64,000 nt of DNA from Azolla caroliniana (Eukaryota; Polypodiophyta). The stretch is taken from the NCBI GenBank assembly GCA_043228905.1, contig JBHGNT010000018.1, positions 7,006,001 to 7,070,000 on the forward strand, written 5' to 3'. Below are positions 30,417 to 39,984 of this stretch, in pieces; position 1 is the stretch's first letter, and each line of letters begins with the position of its first letter. Position numbers and translations under genes: made by a program. The notes beneath the pieces were generated by a model that saw nothing but the letters and a program-made list of their open reading frames with translations, did not search any database and was not told the origin of the DNA.

Positions 30417-30809
30417 TGTAGAAAGTAGCGCGCGGAAGCAAGTATGAAGACCGAATAGAAGATAGAAAACTCAGGTTTAATGGAAAGCTTGAGCTTATGC
30501 AATATACTCGGGAGAGACAGAGAGAGAAAGAAGAACTATATTCAACAACAAAAGATCTCGATTCACTACTCTATACATATGTGTGTTCCATGAACACTTT
30601 TGTACAAGTCCTCGAAGGACTGACCGAAGTACTGACCGTACTTCAATGCTCTTTAAGAGCTCCTACACTAATTCCCAAATATATTCCTCACGGAATATCT
30701 TTCATAATGGCCTCCCGGTTTACGCACTCGGCCTAACCGATCGATCTCAACCGATCCGGTCCTCGGCTTCTTCAGCCGATCCGGCCGATGTTGAGCTTGT
30801 CTCTCAACA
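30417..30809 (-). repeat. 5' LTR of Copia A
   Basis: A 393-bp LTR with TG...CA ends, flanked by GTATC at 30,810-30,814. The opposite copy is at 15,387-15,779. Confidence 0.95.
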
Positions 30810-30814
30810 GTATC

Positions 30815-32170
30815 TAACACCGCGTCCCGGTGAGGCAGCTTTCGATAACCAAAAGCAAGTAATCTTGGGACCGGCACGACTGCAAGCAACACAGGTTTTT
30901 GGCATGCCCATGTATTCCCATGTTATCAATATCATACGTGCGGACCTGAAGAGAGATGCTTTCGCCCAAGCTATACTAGCACAGATTGATCCCTCTCGAG
31001 CGTCGTGTTCATAGTCACAACCACCAGGTACGGACTATCGGCAATTCAAATACCATGATGGATTACTCTTCTTTAAAGAACTTTTGTATGTTCCTAATGG
31101 TTCTTGCCGCCTTCGAGTAGTACAAAACTGTCATGACACATAACAGCCGGGCATTTTGGTAGTACTGAAACATTAGATTTAGTACAACGATCATTCTGGT
31201 GGCCCCGTATGCAACAATTTGTCGAAGATTTTGTTCGGACTTGTGATACATGCGGCAGAGCGAAAATGCCGAGGCATCATCCCTATGGTTTATTAGAACC
31301 ATTACCAATTCCAAGCAAGCCATGGCAATCCATTGCTCTTGACTTCATCACAGATCTTCCAGTCTCTAAGGGGTTGAATGCGATTCTAACAGTGGTAGAT
31401 TGATATACGAAGATGGCTCATTTCTTTCCATGTACTAAGGAAATCTCCAGTGAAGACACCGCCGAAATTGTCATGCGTGAAGTATGTCGGCATCATGGAC
31501 TCCCCGATAGTATCGTCAGCGATCGTGGACCCCAGTTCGTGTCAAAAATCTGGAAGCACCTTTTTAAAATGCTCAAGGTCACTTGTAACCTCTCGTCCGA
31601 CTACCACCCACAAACCGACAGCCAAGCCGAACGAACAAATCAAACGCTGGAGTAGTATTTGCGGTGCTTTCTCAGCTATCATCAGGATAATTGAGTAGAT
31701 ATTCTCCACTTCGCCGAATTTGCCTAAAATAACTCTATCCACGCATCGACTAAAGTTTCGCCATTTTATGCTTATACGGGATGTCACCCGCGGTGGAGTG
31801 TACTTGAAACCCCAGAGGTGTCCATAAATCCTTGCGCGGAGGATCGTTTGGAGCAGTTACGCAAGATACAAGCAGATTTATGTACTCATCTCCAGCAAGC
31901 TCAACAAACACACAAGGTCTACGCGGATCGTCATCGACTTCCATCTAGTTTTAACATTGGAGATCGGGTGTGGCTGCTACAACGACACATCAAGACTACT
32001 CGCCCATGTGAGAAGTTAGATTATCGGCGATTAGGTCCTTTTCGTATTATCGGGAAGATTAATGATGTCGCTTTTCGTCTTGATCTACCTCCTCAACTTC
32101 GGATACATTCGGTGTTTCATAGTTCTCTCCTTGAACCCTATCACGAGAGCACCATCCCAGGACGTATTAT
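30815..32170 (+). pseudogene. B1 integrase
   Basis: After the Copia A insertion the B1 frame resumes (TPRPGEAAFDNQKQVILGP). The zinc-binding domain is broken by a TAG at 31,012-31,014 and an indel around 31,140. The core carries IALDFITDLPVSKGL (first Asp), IVSDRGPQFVSK (second Asp) and SQAERTNQTLE (Glu). Further stops lie at about 31,401, 31,653 and 31,693. The C-terminal GPFRI and VFHSSLLEPYHE motifs precede the chromodomain. B2 provides the intact comparison. Confidence 0.88.
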
Positions 32171-32412
32171 ACAATCTCCACCCCCGATCGAGCTTGAAGA
32201 TGGACCGGAGTACGAGGTTGCCGCCATCCTTGATTCCAAGATTGTTCGCAACAAGCTCTACTATCTGGTCGATTGGCTAGGCTATAGTCCCAGCGAACGT
32301 ACTTGGGAACCGATCGAGAATGTGACCAATGCTCGTGCACTTCTTGAAGACTTCCATCGGCAATACCCACACAAACTGGGTCCTCCATCCAAAATGACAA
32401 AGGAGTCGAAAG
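32171..32412 (+). pseudogene. B1 chromodomain, fused to G4 gag by deletion
   Basis: EYEVAAILDSKIVRNKLYYLVDWLGY and ERTWEPIENV are the beta-strands and aromatic cage region of a chromodomain, at the end of the 31,818-32,477 open frame. After PHKLGPPSK (about 32,390) the sequence switches to the gag start of G4 in another frame. B1's stop, polypurine tract and 3' LTR are absent. Confidence 0.88.
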
Positions 32413-33202
32413 ATGAGGGGATCGGAGCTAGCAGAGGCAATGGCGGTTGCCGTCCACGGGCTGGTGAGCGCTCGTGAGGGAACGGGTACCCTCGACAGAG
32501 CCATTGAATCGATTGTCGGCTCTATAGGCCGTTTCGGAGGGAAAGACCCCACAAGTTATTTGGAGGCTTACAGGGCCGAAATGATCATGAGGGATATCCC
32601 GGTGGACAGGCGTCTATCCGGACTCCCTCGGGTGGTGACGCCAGGCATCTATGCGGAGGTGCTCGAGGTGCTGGCCGGATGCCAGACTTGGGAGGAGTTC
32701 GAGCTGCAGCTCCTCGAGAAGTATGGGTTTGACGACTTGCTTCGGCTGTCGAGGCAGGACTTCCTAGCGTGGGTGGAAAGCCCCGGAAAAGGGAGGAACA
32801 CATCGAGCTCCTCCAGGAGTTTGAAAAACGGTTCGCGCGGCTGTCGACGCTGGACCGGAGGTGCTCAAAACAAGTCGAGTACTGTTGTTTGTCAAGTTGG
32901 TGGATGCGCTCGACAGGGAAAAGGTGGGTCCCCTATTGGAAATGGACGAAGGGCTCACGACGGACTGGGCCGTGGTAAAATGGGTCTGTAGCTGTTTCGA
33001 CAAACGACGCGATTGGAGCGACGGAAGCACGTCGGGGACGGTCCCGGGGAGGAGGCTCGAGGAGCCGGTTTCAGTGCCGGCTAGGAGGAAGGAAGAGACC
33101 CGAATTTGGCCGCAGTCGGGGTCGGCATCGAGCGACGTGGTCAGAGGCTCATCTGGAGGAGCGGCTCTGGAGGAGCTAACACAGATGGTGCGCGACCTAT
33201 AG
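32413..33202 (+). pseudogene. G4 gag (capsid region)
   Basis: The ATG at 32,413 (MRGSELAEAM) starts a capsid like that of G1b (GTGTLDRAIES, IGRFGGKDPTSYLEAYRAEM, WEEFELQLLEKYGFDDLLR). The first frame is lost near 32,790, reading LLQEFEKRFARLSTLDR in a second frame and LLFVKLVDALDREK in a third. A TAG (33,200-33,202) replaces a CAG just before the zinc knuckle. The upstream LTR and primer site are deleted, so no promoter of its own remains. Confidence 0.87.
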
Positions 33203-34344
33203 ATCGCATAGGCCCAAAGAGACAACGGTGAACAACCTCGCGACCGGAGGCCGCCGGCTGGGCAGCGGTGCATGTGGTGTGACGCGATCGGTCACATTCA
33301 GAAGGATTGTGCGGATTTCGCTGACCCGCTCAGGACCAATGTGGTGTACCTCTGGAACGGGCGGGTGCACGCGAGCGAGACTCGGAGAGCCCTGGAACTG
33401 AATACGGGGCGCGGCGGAATGAAGAGGTTGATGGAAGAGGCCGCGGCACGGCACGTCGAAGCCGTTAACTACTCGGTGTCGGTGGGAATTCGGGTCGGGG
33501 GTGATGAGACCCTGAAGGCGAAGGACTCCGGATTCTGGCCGCTAGTGCTAGAAGCCCTCTCCGGAGTTCGGCTGAGGAAGGAAGAGGCGGACCACGCAGA
33601 ACAACGGGTCCAGGAGGTCACCGGTTGGGACGATCCGGTCGAAGAGAAAACAGGCTTCGTAGAAGCCGCTTGCCAGAACTACGAGGTTCTGGTGGAGGAC
33701 AAACGGGCAGGAAAGGCCGGAGGGGTTGGCCCCCCGAGGTATGAGACCCGGTTCAGACCGAAACCGACTGGTACTGGCAACCCAGGCGTGCCGGATTGGA
33801 AGAAGCAGGCGGGGTTTCGGTTGAGCACCGAAATCAAGAGAGCAACGGACCTACGGAAGGTCCTTGAAGAGCGAATCCTCGACAGTAAAGTGGAGTTGTC
33901 GTTGTGGGAGGTGCTGGGAATCGCCAAGAGGGAGTTCCACGACTCTATCGTAGACTTGGTGAAGCAGAAGAGGCTCTCGACGGAGCCGGAACCGGAGAAG
34001 CCGGTAGAGGTGCGGACCACGCACCTAGAAGACGAAGCCTTGGAAGACGAGCTGGCGGGAAGCCACTACACGAAGCCACATTGGGCCAGGGCGACTACGG
34101 AAACCCCTGTACGGATCGACAACGTTCTGGAACCGGTGGTGGCGTTGGTAGACCATGGATCCGAAATCAACCTAATGTCCATGGATTTCTACAAGAAGGG
34201 TAAATGGCCGATCAACACCAAGCATGGCTAGAAGATACGGGCAGTGATGCGCGCCACGGAAGAACTACATGGGGCCTGTCCGAACGTACGGGTGAAAATC
34301 GGCGATGTCGAGATACCAACACTTCTTCGTGCAGGAGACGTCCT
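33203..34344 (+). pseudogene. G4 gag C-terminus and protease, 5' segment
   Basis: Zinc knuckle CMWCDAIGHIQKDC (33,270-33,312), then a long charged region open from 33,272 to 34,231 and the protease VVALVDHGSEINLMSMDF (about 34,135-34,190) with D-H-G. A TAG at 34,229-34,231 (TGG to TAG) and a 2-nt deletion near 34,312 follow. Copia C cuts the gene at 34,344, and coding resumes at 39,789. Confidence 0.88.
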
Positions 34345-34626
34345 TGTTGAAAGCAATGTCGTCTGTGCGGAAGATCTTGAAGCACTCGATTCCTGTTTAT
34401 TCCCTGTGTATGACAGAATGTAGGTCGTTGCACAGAGAGAGAGAGAGAGAGACACACAAAAGAATTTCTTATTTCATAAAGCAACAATACAACAACCAAC
34501 CTCACAAAGAGGTTACAAGGTCACTATATATAGTGACCGACTTAGGGCAACTACCCTTTATGCTAATTACATAAATGGCCAAAACGGGATGGTGTGAATA
34601 CGTCCATTATACACATGTATTCGACA
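34345..34626 (-). repeat. 3' LTR of Copia C
   Basis: On the minus strand it starts TGTCGAATACATG and ends GCTTTCAACA. It contains the 20-bp palindromic TATA region at 34,519-34,538 and a (GA)n tract. Confidence 0.96.
34519..34538. promoter_or_regulatory. Palindromic TATA region of the Copia C LTR
   Basis: GGTCACTATATATAGTGACC is a perfect 20-bp palindrome centred on TATATA. The other LTR has the same sequence at 39,681-39,700. Confidence 0.7.
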
Positions 34627-34634
34627 CTCCCCCG
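34627..34634 (-). promoter_or_regulatory. Polypurine tract of Copia C
   Basis: The minus strand reads CGGGGGAG directly before the 3' LTR. Confidence 0.85.
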
Positions 34635-34819
34635 TAATGGGCGTATACATGGGTTATCTAAGATTACAGGTATAGACTTAGGTTCTCGGACATATCAGCT
34701 TTGTTCGAGTCGGCAGGATTCGAAGACAGAAGACCGAACTGGTCGGGTCGGAACAGTTGAAGCCGATCATTAAGGAGCTGATGTCGGTTGTCGGGAACCA
34801 TCCTGCTCTGTGTCCGGCT

Positions 34820-37800
34820 CTAACCGGACTGGTTTGTCGTTACGCCCATCTGATGCCGAAGAGACCGAAAACGGTCTGCCGAGAGACATTTGGTCATTCC
34901 ATCTGCGACATTATCGGTTGTGGATATTTTCTCTAGACCGATTTTCCCTGAAATGACGCAGTCCCGAACGAAGTGATATCGAACGTCGATATGTTTGGAG
35001 GCGTTGTGGTGAACCGGATTTTTCGACAAGGCAACAGCACCTTGACTGTCGCTGTAGACAACTGGAGCCGAGTCATGTTCGACTTGTCGAAACATGTGCG
35101 CCAGCCGACCGAGCCACAAAGCTTCTTTTGCTGCGTCGGACGCAGCTACATATTCTGCTTCGGTCGTTGAGGTCGCTGTGCACTCCTGAAGTTTTGACTT
35201 CCACGAGATTGCTCCATTGCCGAATTTGAAGCAGTATCCGGTTGTTGATTTCCGACTGTCTATACAGCCGGCGAAGTCCGAGTCGGTGTAACCGACTACG
35301 CCTGAGGTTCGGTTCGGTCCGAAAAGAATGCCATGGTCTTTTGTGCCAGCCAGATATCTGAACACATGCTTGACTGCGTTCCAATGCGATCGGCCAGGAT
35401 TGTGCATAAATCTGCTAACGACTCCTACGGCATGAGAGATGTCAGGCCGTGTCGCGACCATCAGGTACATAAGGGAGCCGACTGCCGGTGCATACGGTAC
35501 CGACTTCATATCTTCCCCCTCCGAACCGGATGTCGGGCAGTCTCGCTGAGAGAGCCGAAGATTCATAGGGAGTGGGGTTGAAGCAGATTTGGCTGATTGC
35601 ATGTTGAAGCGTTCCAAGACACGTCCGATATAGTCGGTCTGAGACAAAAAAAGATGTCGTTTATCGCGATGCCGACTAATCTTCATGCCAAGGATGTGTC
35701 GTGCCGGACCGAGGTCCTTCATGGCAAACTTCAACCGCAGTTGCCGAACGAGATCGGCAAGTTCGCCCGCGTGGCGTCCAGAAATTAGCATGTCGTCCAC
35801 ATAAATGATGAGGAAGATGGGTGATCCATCTCGAGCTGTGTTGGTGAAGAGACAATGGTCCTCATCGCTTTTGGAGAAGCCGATTGATTGGATGAAGTCG
35901 TCGAACTTCTTGTACCATTGTCGCGGTGCCTGTTTGAGGCCGTATAGACTCTTCCTGAGTCGGCAGACTAGATGTTCTTGGCCAGTTGCCACGAAGCCTT
36001 TTGGCTGCTCCATATAAATTTCCTCCTCGAGATCACCATGGAGGAAGGCTGTTTTGACATCTAGCTGAATCAGCTCCGAGTTGTCGGCTGCCACGACGCC
36101 GAGCAGAAGACGAAGGGTTGTCATTTTCACCACTGGTGAAAAAATCTCGTCGAAGTCGACGCCATGTTCTTGTCGGAAGCCCTTCGCAACTAATCTGGCC
36201 TTGTACTTTGGGGTGGTCGAATCAGACGTCTCTTTTAGTCGATAAACCCACTTGCAAGGAAGAGCACGTCGGTTCCTAGGTAATTCGACCAGATCCCAAG
36301 TCTTGTTTGCCCGGATGGAGTGCATTTCCGACTCCATCGCCAGATGCCAGGTGGCCGAATCGACAGATGTCGATGCTTCTTCGTAAGACGTCGGTTCGCC
36401 GGCGTCGGTGAAGAAAATTCCAGGAGAATACCTCTCCGGAGGTTGCGACAGTCTCTCGGATCGTCGAGGTATGATTGGACTGGTCGCATCGGGTATCGAG
36501 GTCGGATGGTCCGAAACCGAATCATTCGGCTGTGCCGAGTCAGAGTTGTCCGAGTCGGTAGTATAAGGTTCAGCTACCCGTGAAGTTGACCGTGTGTTGA
36601 GAGCGGGGCCTTCTTGAAGGGTCGGCACATCGGAGAATGTTACCCTTCGGACTTCGATCGGTTTGTTGACCGATGGATTCATAGCCGACTCGTTGAACAC
36701 AACGTCCGAACTTCGAACGATTTGTCTGCGTTCGGGGTCCCAGAGTCGGTATCCCATTTCGCCGTCTGATCCATATCCAAGGAAAATGCATTTCCTGGAC
36801 CGAGGTGCAAGTTTTTGGCGATCATCTTTCGGAATAAGGGCGTACGCCTCGCATCCGAAGATCCTCAGCTTGTCGTAATTCGGCTTGCTGCCGATCCATA
36901 GTTCCTGAGGAATTTGAAGTCCTAGAGGTCTACTTGGCGACATATTGATTATGTGTGCTGCCGTGAGTAGAGCCTCTGCCCAGAAGCCATCCGACAGTCG
37001 GGAGTGTTGGAGCATGGAGACTATTCGTTCTTGGATTGTCCGATTCATTCGTTCTGCAATCCCGTTTTGCTCCGGACTGTGTGGTGCCGTAAATTCACGT
37101 CGGATGCCGCGTTGTCGGCAGAATTTGACGAATTCGTCGGATTTGAACTCTCCCCCATTATCGGTCCGAAGGCATTTCAGCTTTCGGTCGGTTTGATTTT
37201 CTACCATAGCGAGCCAATCGGTGAAGATCGAGAAGACACGATCTTTGGTGCGAATTGGATAAGCCCACACCTTTCGAGTCGAATCGTCAATAAAACTGAC
37301 GAAGTAAGAGGCACCGCCTAGAGACTGATTCGGCATTGGGCCACAGACGTCCGAATGGACTAAATCGAGAGGTCTCGTCTCTTTTGGTGCTGATGTCGGG
37401 TGTGATGCGGCTACTTGTTTGCCATACTGGCAATGCTCGCAAAATTGATGGTCCGAGAAGGAGAGTTTGGGGATGTATCCGGCGCTAGATAGGTGCGTGA
37501 TGCCGGCCTTGCTGAGGTGTCCTAATCTTCGGTGCCATAATGATGACACAGGAATATCCACCAAAAACAGGTTACCCTCTCTGAGCGTAACATGTAACGG
37601 ATACAGTGAGTGTATCTTGGGTCCTCTAGCAAGCAGGAGGTTCCCCCTGTGGAGTGTCCACCCTCCCGAAGAAAAACCGGCACGAATGCCGTCTTCATCT
37701 AGTTGTCCGACTGAGATCAATGGCCTTGTGAGCTCGGGTACATGTCGGACATTGTGGAGTACAAGTGTAGAGCCCCCTGCAAGGTTGAGCTCTACTGTGC

Positions 37801-38836
37801 CGATTCCGACGATGTCACAGTGTTGTGAGTTGCCGACTCGAACTGAGTCGGAGTGACGGATCGTATATTGCCGAAATTGGGATCGATGAGGAGTCACGTG
37901 AAATGACGCGCCCGAATCCAAGAGCCATGTGCTCGATTCTTCAGTCGTGAGTAGAACTTCTGATCCGACTGGATTTTCTATTGATAGTATATTCGGGTCG
38001 TCCGGTAGTACATCAGCTGAGAAGCTGACGTAATTGATCTCCTCATGCCGGCCACTCTTCTTGTTGTTCTTGTTCTTGAGTGCGCGGCAGTCGGCTTTGA
38101 TGTGTCCGGGTTTCTTGCAATAGTTGCAGATTCGGTTATCCCGTGACTGGCTCCGTCTTCGCTGATTGTTCGGCGGTCGTGAGGAATCTCTTCCTCGTAT
38201 GTTCGATCGGTCTGTCGAACCTTGTACTACGTAGGCGTCGTCTGCTGAGTCTTTGGCGAAAGACTTTCTCCGAGCTGCTTCGGTCAGGATTGCGCTCGTG
38301 ACTTCGGAGTATTTAACAGCCGTGGTTGACGCGTTGCACACGGTTGTGACGAAAGTTTCCCATGATGGGGGAAGGCTGCTCATGAGTATCATTGCTCTGA
38401 GTTCATCCTCGATTGCCGTCCCCTGTGACGAGATTTGGGAGCTTATGCTTTCGTACTCATTGAGGTGTGCTTGGACCGAGTCGGATTCTTTCATCCGCAA
38501 GTTGTAGAGGCGCCGGATCAGAAACATCTTCGTTGCGGCGACCTTCTTTTCGTAAGTGTCCGACAGTGTTTTCCACAGTTCGAATGCTGTCGTACACGAT
38601 TGCACCGTGAAGTATACCGATTCCGATAGGTGCATCCGAATCGTGGCGCGGACGATTCTGTCCAGCTTCTGCCACTCAATTGGTTTGTATCCTTCTGGAG
38701 GTTCTTCATTTTCGATGGGATCGATTTGCCCCTTGACTATGAGATAGTCCTGCATTTGTTCCTTCCAGAAGTTGAAGTTCGATCCATCGAACTTGCGTAG
38801 ACTCATTTCTGACGAGCCGGATGTTGATGCCATCAA
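34820..38836 (-). CDS. Copia C gag-pol polyprotein
   Basis: One 1,338-residue frame from ATG (38,836) to stop (34,820) encodes all Copia functions. Residues 1-200 are a UBN2-like gag capsid. A CCHC knuckle (CNYCKKPGHIKADC) is at 237-250, and the protease LLDSGASFHVTP around 305-316 has an intact D-S-G. The integrase zinc region (HRRLGH, CEHCQYGK) is at 435-473, and its core has Asp496 (VHSDVCGP), Asp559 (RTDNGGEF) and Glu595 (NGIAERMNR). RT has QLDVKTAFLHGDLEEEIYM at about 924-942 and YVDD at 1,012-1,015. RNase H contains YTDSDFAGCIDSRKSTTGY and ends with SKHIDVRYHFVRD. Every catalytic residue I can check is present and there is no stop. The length is normal for plant Copia. The domain set resembles Tork/Tnt1-type elements. 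Confidence 0.95.
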   Translation of the reverse strand: MMASTSGSSEMSLRKFDGSNFNFWKEQMQDYLIVKGQIDPIENEEPPEGYKPIEWQKLDRIVRATIRMHLSESVYFTVQSCTTAFELWKTLSDTYEKKVAATKMFLIRRLYNLRMKESDSVQAHLNEYESISSQISSQGTAIEDELRAMILMSSLPPSWETFVTTVCNASTTAVKYSEVTSAILTEAARRKSFAKDSADDAYVVQGSTDRSNIRGRDSSRPPNNQRRRSQSRDNRICNYCKKPGHIKADCRALKNKNNKKSGRHEEINYVSFSADVLPDDPNILSIENPVGSEVLLTTEESSTWLLDSGASFHVTPHRSQFRQYTIRHSDSVRVGNSQHCDIVGIGTVELNLAGGSTLVLHNVRHVPELTRPLISVGQLDEDGIRAGFSSGGWTLHRGNLLLARGPKIHSLYPLHVTLREGNLFLVDIPVSSLWHRRLGHLSKAGITHLSSAGYIPKLSFSDHQFCEHCQYGKQVAASHPTSAPKETRPLDLVHSDVCGPMPNQSLGGASYFVSFIDDSTRKVWAYPIRTKDRVFSIFTDWLAMVENQTDRKLKCLRTDNGGEFKSDEFVKFCRQRGIRREFTAPHSPEQNGIAERMNRTIQERIVSMLQHSRLSDGFWAEALLTAAHIINMSPSRPLGLQIPQELWIGSKPNYDKLRIFGCEAYALIPKDDRQKLAPRSRKCIFLGYGSDGEMGYRLWDPERRQIVRSSDVVFNESAMNPSVNKPIEVRRVTFSDVPTLQEGPALNTRSTSRVAEPYTTDSDNSDSAQPNDSVSDHPTSIPDATSPIIPRRSERLSQPPERYSPGIFFTDAGEPTSYEEASTSVDSATWHLAMESEMHSIRANKTWDLVELPRNRRALPCKWVYRLKETSDSTTPKYKARLVAKGFRQEHGVDFDEIFSPVVKMTTLRLLLGVVAADNSELIQLDVKTAFLHGDLEEEIYMEQPKGFVATGQEHLVCRLRKSLYGLKQAPRQWYKKFDDFIQSIGFSKSDEDHCLFTNTARDGSPIFLIIYVDDMLISGRHAGELADLVRQLRLKFAMKDLGPARHILGMKISRHRDKRHLFLSQTDYIGRVLERFNMQSAKSASTPLPMNLRLSQRDCPTSGSEGEDMKSVPYAPAVGSLMYLMVATRPDISHAVGVVSRFMHNPGRSHWNAVKHVFRYLAGTKDHGILFGPNRTSGVVGYTDSDFAGCIDSRKSTTGYCFKFGNGAISWKSKLQECTATSTTEAEYVAASDAAKEALWLGRLAHMFRQVEHDSAPVVYSDSQGAVALSKNPVHHNASKHIDVRYHFVRDCVISGKIGLEKISTTDNVADGMTKCLSADRFRSLRHQMGVTTNQSG

Positions 38837-39492
38837 ATTCGGTTTCGGTTGACTAAGCTCGGTTCGGAGTTGACTACGAACCTTGTTGGAGTGCAGCCGG
38901 TAGGCTCACCCAATATCGTTCTAGTCGAATTTGAACCCGAGTCGGTTCGGCTTCGGAACTTGCTCGAATTGACTCCGGTAGCTTGAGGGACAGAGCCGAC
39001 TGGTCTTCCCGAATGTTGCCGAGTCGGAGTGAGCCCGGTTCGCTTCGGATATATATGCCGAATACCGATTATTAAAATCGATTATCTGGACCGATTTTGC
39101 TTCGGTTGACTGCAGCGACGAGAGAGATGGATCCAACTGATCCTCTCGAATGTCGATCAGCCAGATGAAGCACGAATTTGGGGTTGTTTGCTTAAGACCG
39201 ATCTGTACCGAGTGGTTACAACGAGCAGCGAGCAGCGTTTAACGACCTTTTCGGATGCCGTTTAACCGAATGGAGCACGATCGTGTCAATGATGCACAAG
39301 GGGATTTCACTTCGAGCGGTTACGATCACTGGGAACGGAGTACAACCTGCTGGCTTACTCCAAACAAAGATGATCTAACGCGATGAGATGCAAACCTGGT
39401 TTTTCTTCTTCTTCTCTCTTCTTCGAATGACGCAGGAAACCGAATGCAGAGACGACGGCCGACAGCGGATTGAAGGACCGACTACTGTGCAT

Positions 39493-39504
39493 GCTCTGAT
39501 ACCA
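39493..39504 (-). promoter_or_regulatory. Primer-binding site of Copia C
   Basis: The minus strand reads TGGTATCAGAGC, two bases after the 5' LTR (initiator tRNA-Met type). Confidence 0.95.
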
Positions 39505-39506
39505 GA

Positions 39507-39788
39507 TGTTGAAAGCAATGTCGTCTGTGCGGAAGATCTTGAAGCACTCGATTCCTGTTTATTCCCTGTGTATGACAGAATGTAGGTCGTTGCACAGAGA
39601 GAGAGAGAGAGAGAGACACAAAAGAATTTCTTATTTCATAAAGCAACAATACAACAACCAACCTCACAAAGAGGTTACAAGGTCACTATATATAGTGACC
39701 GACTTAGGGCAACTACCCTTTATGCTAATTACATAAATGGCCAAAACGGGATGGTGTGAATACGTCCATTATACACATGTATTCGACA
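39507..39788 (-). repeat. 5' LTR of Copia C
   Basis: 282 bp, essentially identical to 34,345-34,626. It drives minus-strand transcription of the polyprotein. The non-coding interval 38,837-39,492 between it and the ATG is a roughly 650-bp leader with no recognisable gene. Confidence 0.96.
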
Positions 39789-39984
39789 GTCCTCACATCC
39801 GGTTATACTAGGAGAACCATATATCACGGCGGCACGGATGGAGACCAAGGTGCTGGACAACGGTTCAGCCTATGCAAGAGTCAAGAGCCAGGACGGGCGT
39901 CAGTCGGTCCAGTTCCTAACGATGCGACCAAACCACGAGCGTAACCGCGAGGCCCTTGGCAGCGAAACCCGAGGGGATTTTTAG
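39789..39984 (+). pseudogene. G4 protease, 3' segment
   Basis: Coding resumes after Copia C with HPVILGEPYITAARMETKVL and VRPNHE-type residues (MRPNHERN). It ends ETRGDF at the conserved TAG (39,982-39,984), preceded by GGATTTT. Confidence 0.88.
39975..39984 (+). promoter_or_regulatory. Candidate -1 frameshift site of G4
   Basis: GGATTTT (39,975-39,981) and TAG (39,982-39,984). RT downstream is in the -1 frame relative to protease, here with one later TAG near 40,050. Confidence 0.55.

Larger units (their letters stand above)
15387..30809 (-). mobile_element. Copia A, complete element interrupted by a DNA transposon
   Basis: Two 393-bp LTRs (15,387-15,779 and 30,417-30,809) enclose a Copia gag-pol read right to left. 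The 5-bp duplication GTATC lies at 15,382-15,386 and 30,810-30,814. The primer site abuts the right LTR and the polypurine tract abuts the left LTR. The LTRs differ at roughly 13 positions (about 3%). The left LTR starts AG instead of TG, a point change. The DNA transposon (15,850-25,601) sits in the 3' untranslated part. Domain order protease-integrase-RT-RNase H confirms Copia. Confidence 0.94.
11743..32390 (+). mobile_element. Chromodomain gypsy B1, 3' end lost, interrupted by Copia A
   Basis: The 5' LTR (11,743-12,204), gag, protease, RT and RNase H run to 15,386. Copia A follows, and RNase H tail, integrase and chromodomain resume at 30,815. The sister copy B2 (44,322-48,512) shows the uninterrupted order. 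B1 ends at about 32,390, still inside the chromodomain frame, where it is fused to the gag of G4. Its 3' LTR is missing, so age by LTR comparison is impossible. The chromodomain after integrase places it among chromoviruses. I suspect the Tcn1-like branch of non-seed plants, but that needs a tree. Confidence 0.88.
34345..39788 (-). mobile_element. Copia C, complete and apparently intact
   Basis: Two 282-bp LTRs (34,345-34,626 and 39,507-39,788) differ by about one base within a GA/CA repeat. The perfect 5-bp duplication GTCCT lies at 34,340-34,344 and 39,789-39,793. Primer site, one uninterrupted 1,338-codon polyprotein and a polypurine tract are all present. Near-identical LTRs and the open frame indicate a very recent insertion, the youngest in the window by this measure. 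Confidence 0.96.
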
